Positions 63,648 through 64,000 of a stretch of DNA of 64,000 nucleotides are shown in pieces; the first letter of the stretch is position 1; each line of letters starts with the position of its first letter. Under the pieces are notes generated by a model. It had not been told where the DNA came from. It was given only the letters and a program-made list of their open reading frames with translations, and did no database searches. Origin of the DNA: CAXPZW01 sp049594615 (lineage in GTDB: Bacteria; Bacteroidota; Bacteroidia; Flavobacteriales_D; Sanyastnellaceae); the NCBI GenBank assembly GCA_049594615.1, contig JBMYJR010000006.1, positions 1 to 64,000 of the forward strand, in the 5' to 3' direction. Position numbers and translations under genes: made by a program.

Positions 63648-63674
63648 ACGGCTGCGAAGTTCCCCAATTCCCCG

Positions 63675-63682
63675 CATTTTTG
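63675..63682 (+). promoter_or_regulatory. -7-like box CATTTTTG before tatD
   Basis: One mismatch to TAnnTTTG, ending 4 bases before the ATG at 63687, another leaderless arrangement. Confidence 0.35.
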
Positions 63683-63686
63683 CGCC

Positions 63687-64000
63687 ATGGAATGGATCGA
63701 CACCCACGCCCATTTGTACTTACCCCAATTCGACGAGGACCGCGACGCGGTGCTGGACGACGCAGCAAGCAAGGGCATCCACCGCATTTACTTGCCCAAC
63801 ATCGACCTGGAATCGATTGGTCCTATGCACGCCCTGTGTGATGCCCGGCCCGCGCAATGCTTCCCTATGATGGGGCTGCACCCGTGCTCGGTGCAGGAAG
63901 GGTTTGAACAAATGCTGGACGAAATGCGTACCTGGTTTGACAAGCGTGCCTATGCCGCTGTGGGCGAAATCGGCATCGACCTCTATTGGGACAAGAGCAC
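63687..64000 (+). CDS. TatD family hydrolase (3' truncated by the window end)
   Basis: 104 residues are visible. It opens MEWIDTHAHLYLPQFDEDRD with the metal-binding HxH of TatD nucleases, then GIHRIYLPNIDLES, MMGLHPCSV and VGEIGIDLYWDKS with the conserved Glu, all at expected spacing. TatD proteins are metal-dependent DNases, some acting in DNA repair or tRNA/DNA quality control. The rest of the gene lies beyond the window. Confidence 0.92.
   Translation, partial: MEWIDTHAHLYLPQFDEDRDAVLDDAASKGIHRIYLPNIDLESIGPMHALCDARPAQCFPMMGLHPCSVQEGFEQMLDEMRTWFDKRAYAAVGEIGIDLYWDKS

Overview
The window looks like a chromosomal segment of a Bacteroidota bacterium, probably Flavobacteriales-like with fairly GC-rich DNA. 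The evidence is gliding and type IX secretion genes (gldA; a PorP/SprF protein followed by gldK-gldL-gldM-gldN), five secreted proteins with recognisable type IX C-terminal sorting signals, and Bacteroidota-type promoters (TAnnTTTG -7 box, sometimes with an upstream TTTG). Ribosome-binding sites are scarce. I saw no tRNA, rRNA, CRISPR array, transposase, phage gene or integron. Gene content is largely core, with several large surface proteins between housekeeping blocks.

Layout. 1-6790: the tail of a beta-helix protein and a 2053-residue modular secreted protein with ten copies of an EYFxDxDPGPGNG unit. 6799-8461: an alpha/beta hydrolase and a geranylgeranylglyceryl-phosphate-synthase-type enzyme. 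8513-11350: a TonB-dependent receptor behind a TPP riboswitch, so probably a thiamine receptor. 11411-14115: cysQ-like phosphatase, rsgA and gldA. 14112-17147: a type IX type-B cargo protein. 17562-24281 (minus): miaB, a sigma-54 activator, lptE, a TPR-like protein, secG, then groS-groL. 24476-27951: topA coupled to a degenerate arginase-fold protein. 28122-34117: the type IX core operon, ending at a clear terminator. 34144-43439: ABC-F ATPase, RluD-type pseudouridine synthase, a type-A cargo protein, a PASTA protein, and a hydrolase/beta-helix type-A cargo protein. 43441-50005: purL, a CPBP protease, a MopE/dockerin-like secreted protein, an O-methyltransferase, sucC and a LolD-type ATPase. 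50286-56275: a MarR-controlled fatty-acid beta-oxidation operon. 56318-64000: a type-B cargo protein, a small conserved-looking protein, a ferredoxin/ferredoxin-reductase pair, a secreted esterase, tadA, a MurG-like glycosyltransferase and the start of a TatD nuclease.

How it fits together. GldK-L-M-N and PorP build the secretion and motility machine, and GldA belongs to the gliding ABC transporter. Cargo proteins with type-A and type-B tails are scattered through the same window. Two further secreted proteins (629-6790 and 46426-47376) lack both tails and instead share a C-terminal MopE plus paired EF-hand module, which may be a separate sorting or anchoring device. Many promoters lie only 4-13 bases before the start codon, which implies leaderless or nearly leaderless mRNAs. 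The most notable items are the EYF repeat family, the shared C-terminal module, the riboswitch-controlled receptor, the degenerate arginase next to topA, and a perfect 16-bp palindrome in the MarR promoter. All functional calls come from reading motifs; no database search was run.
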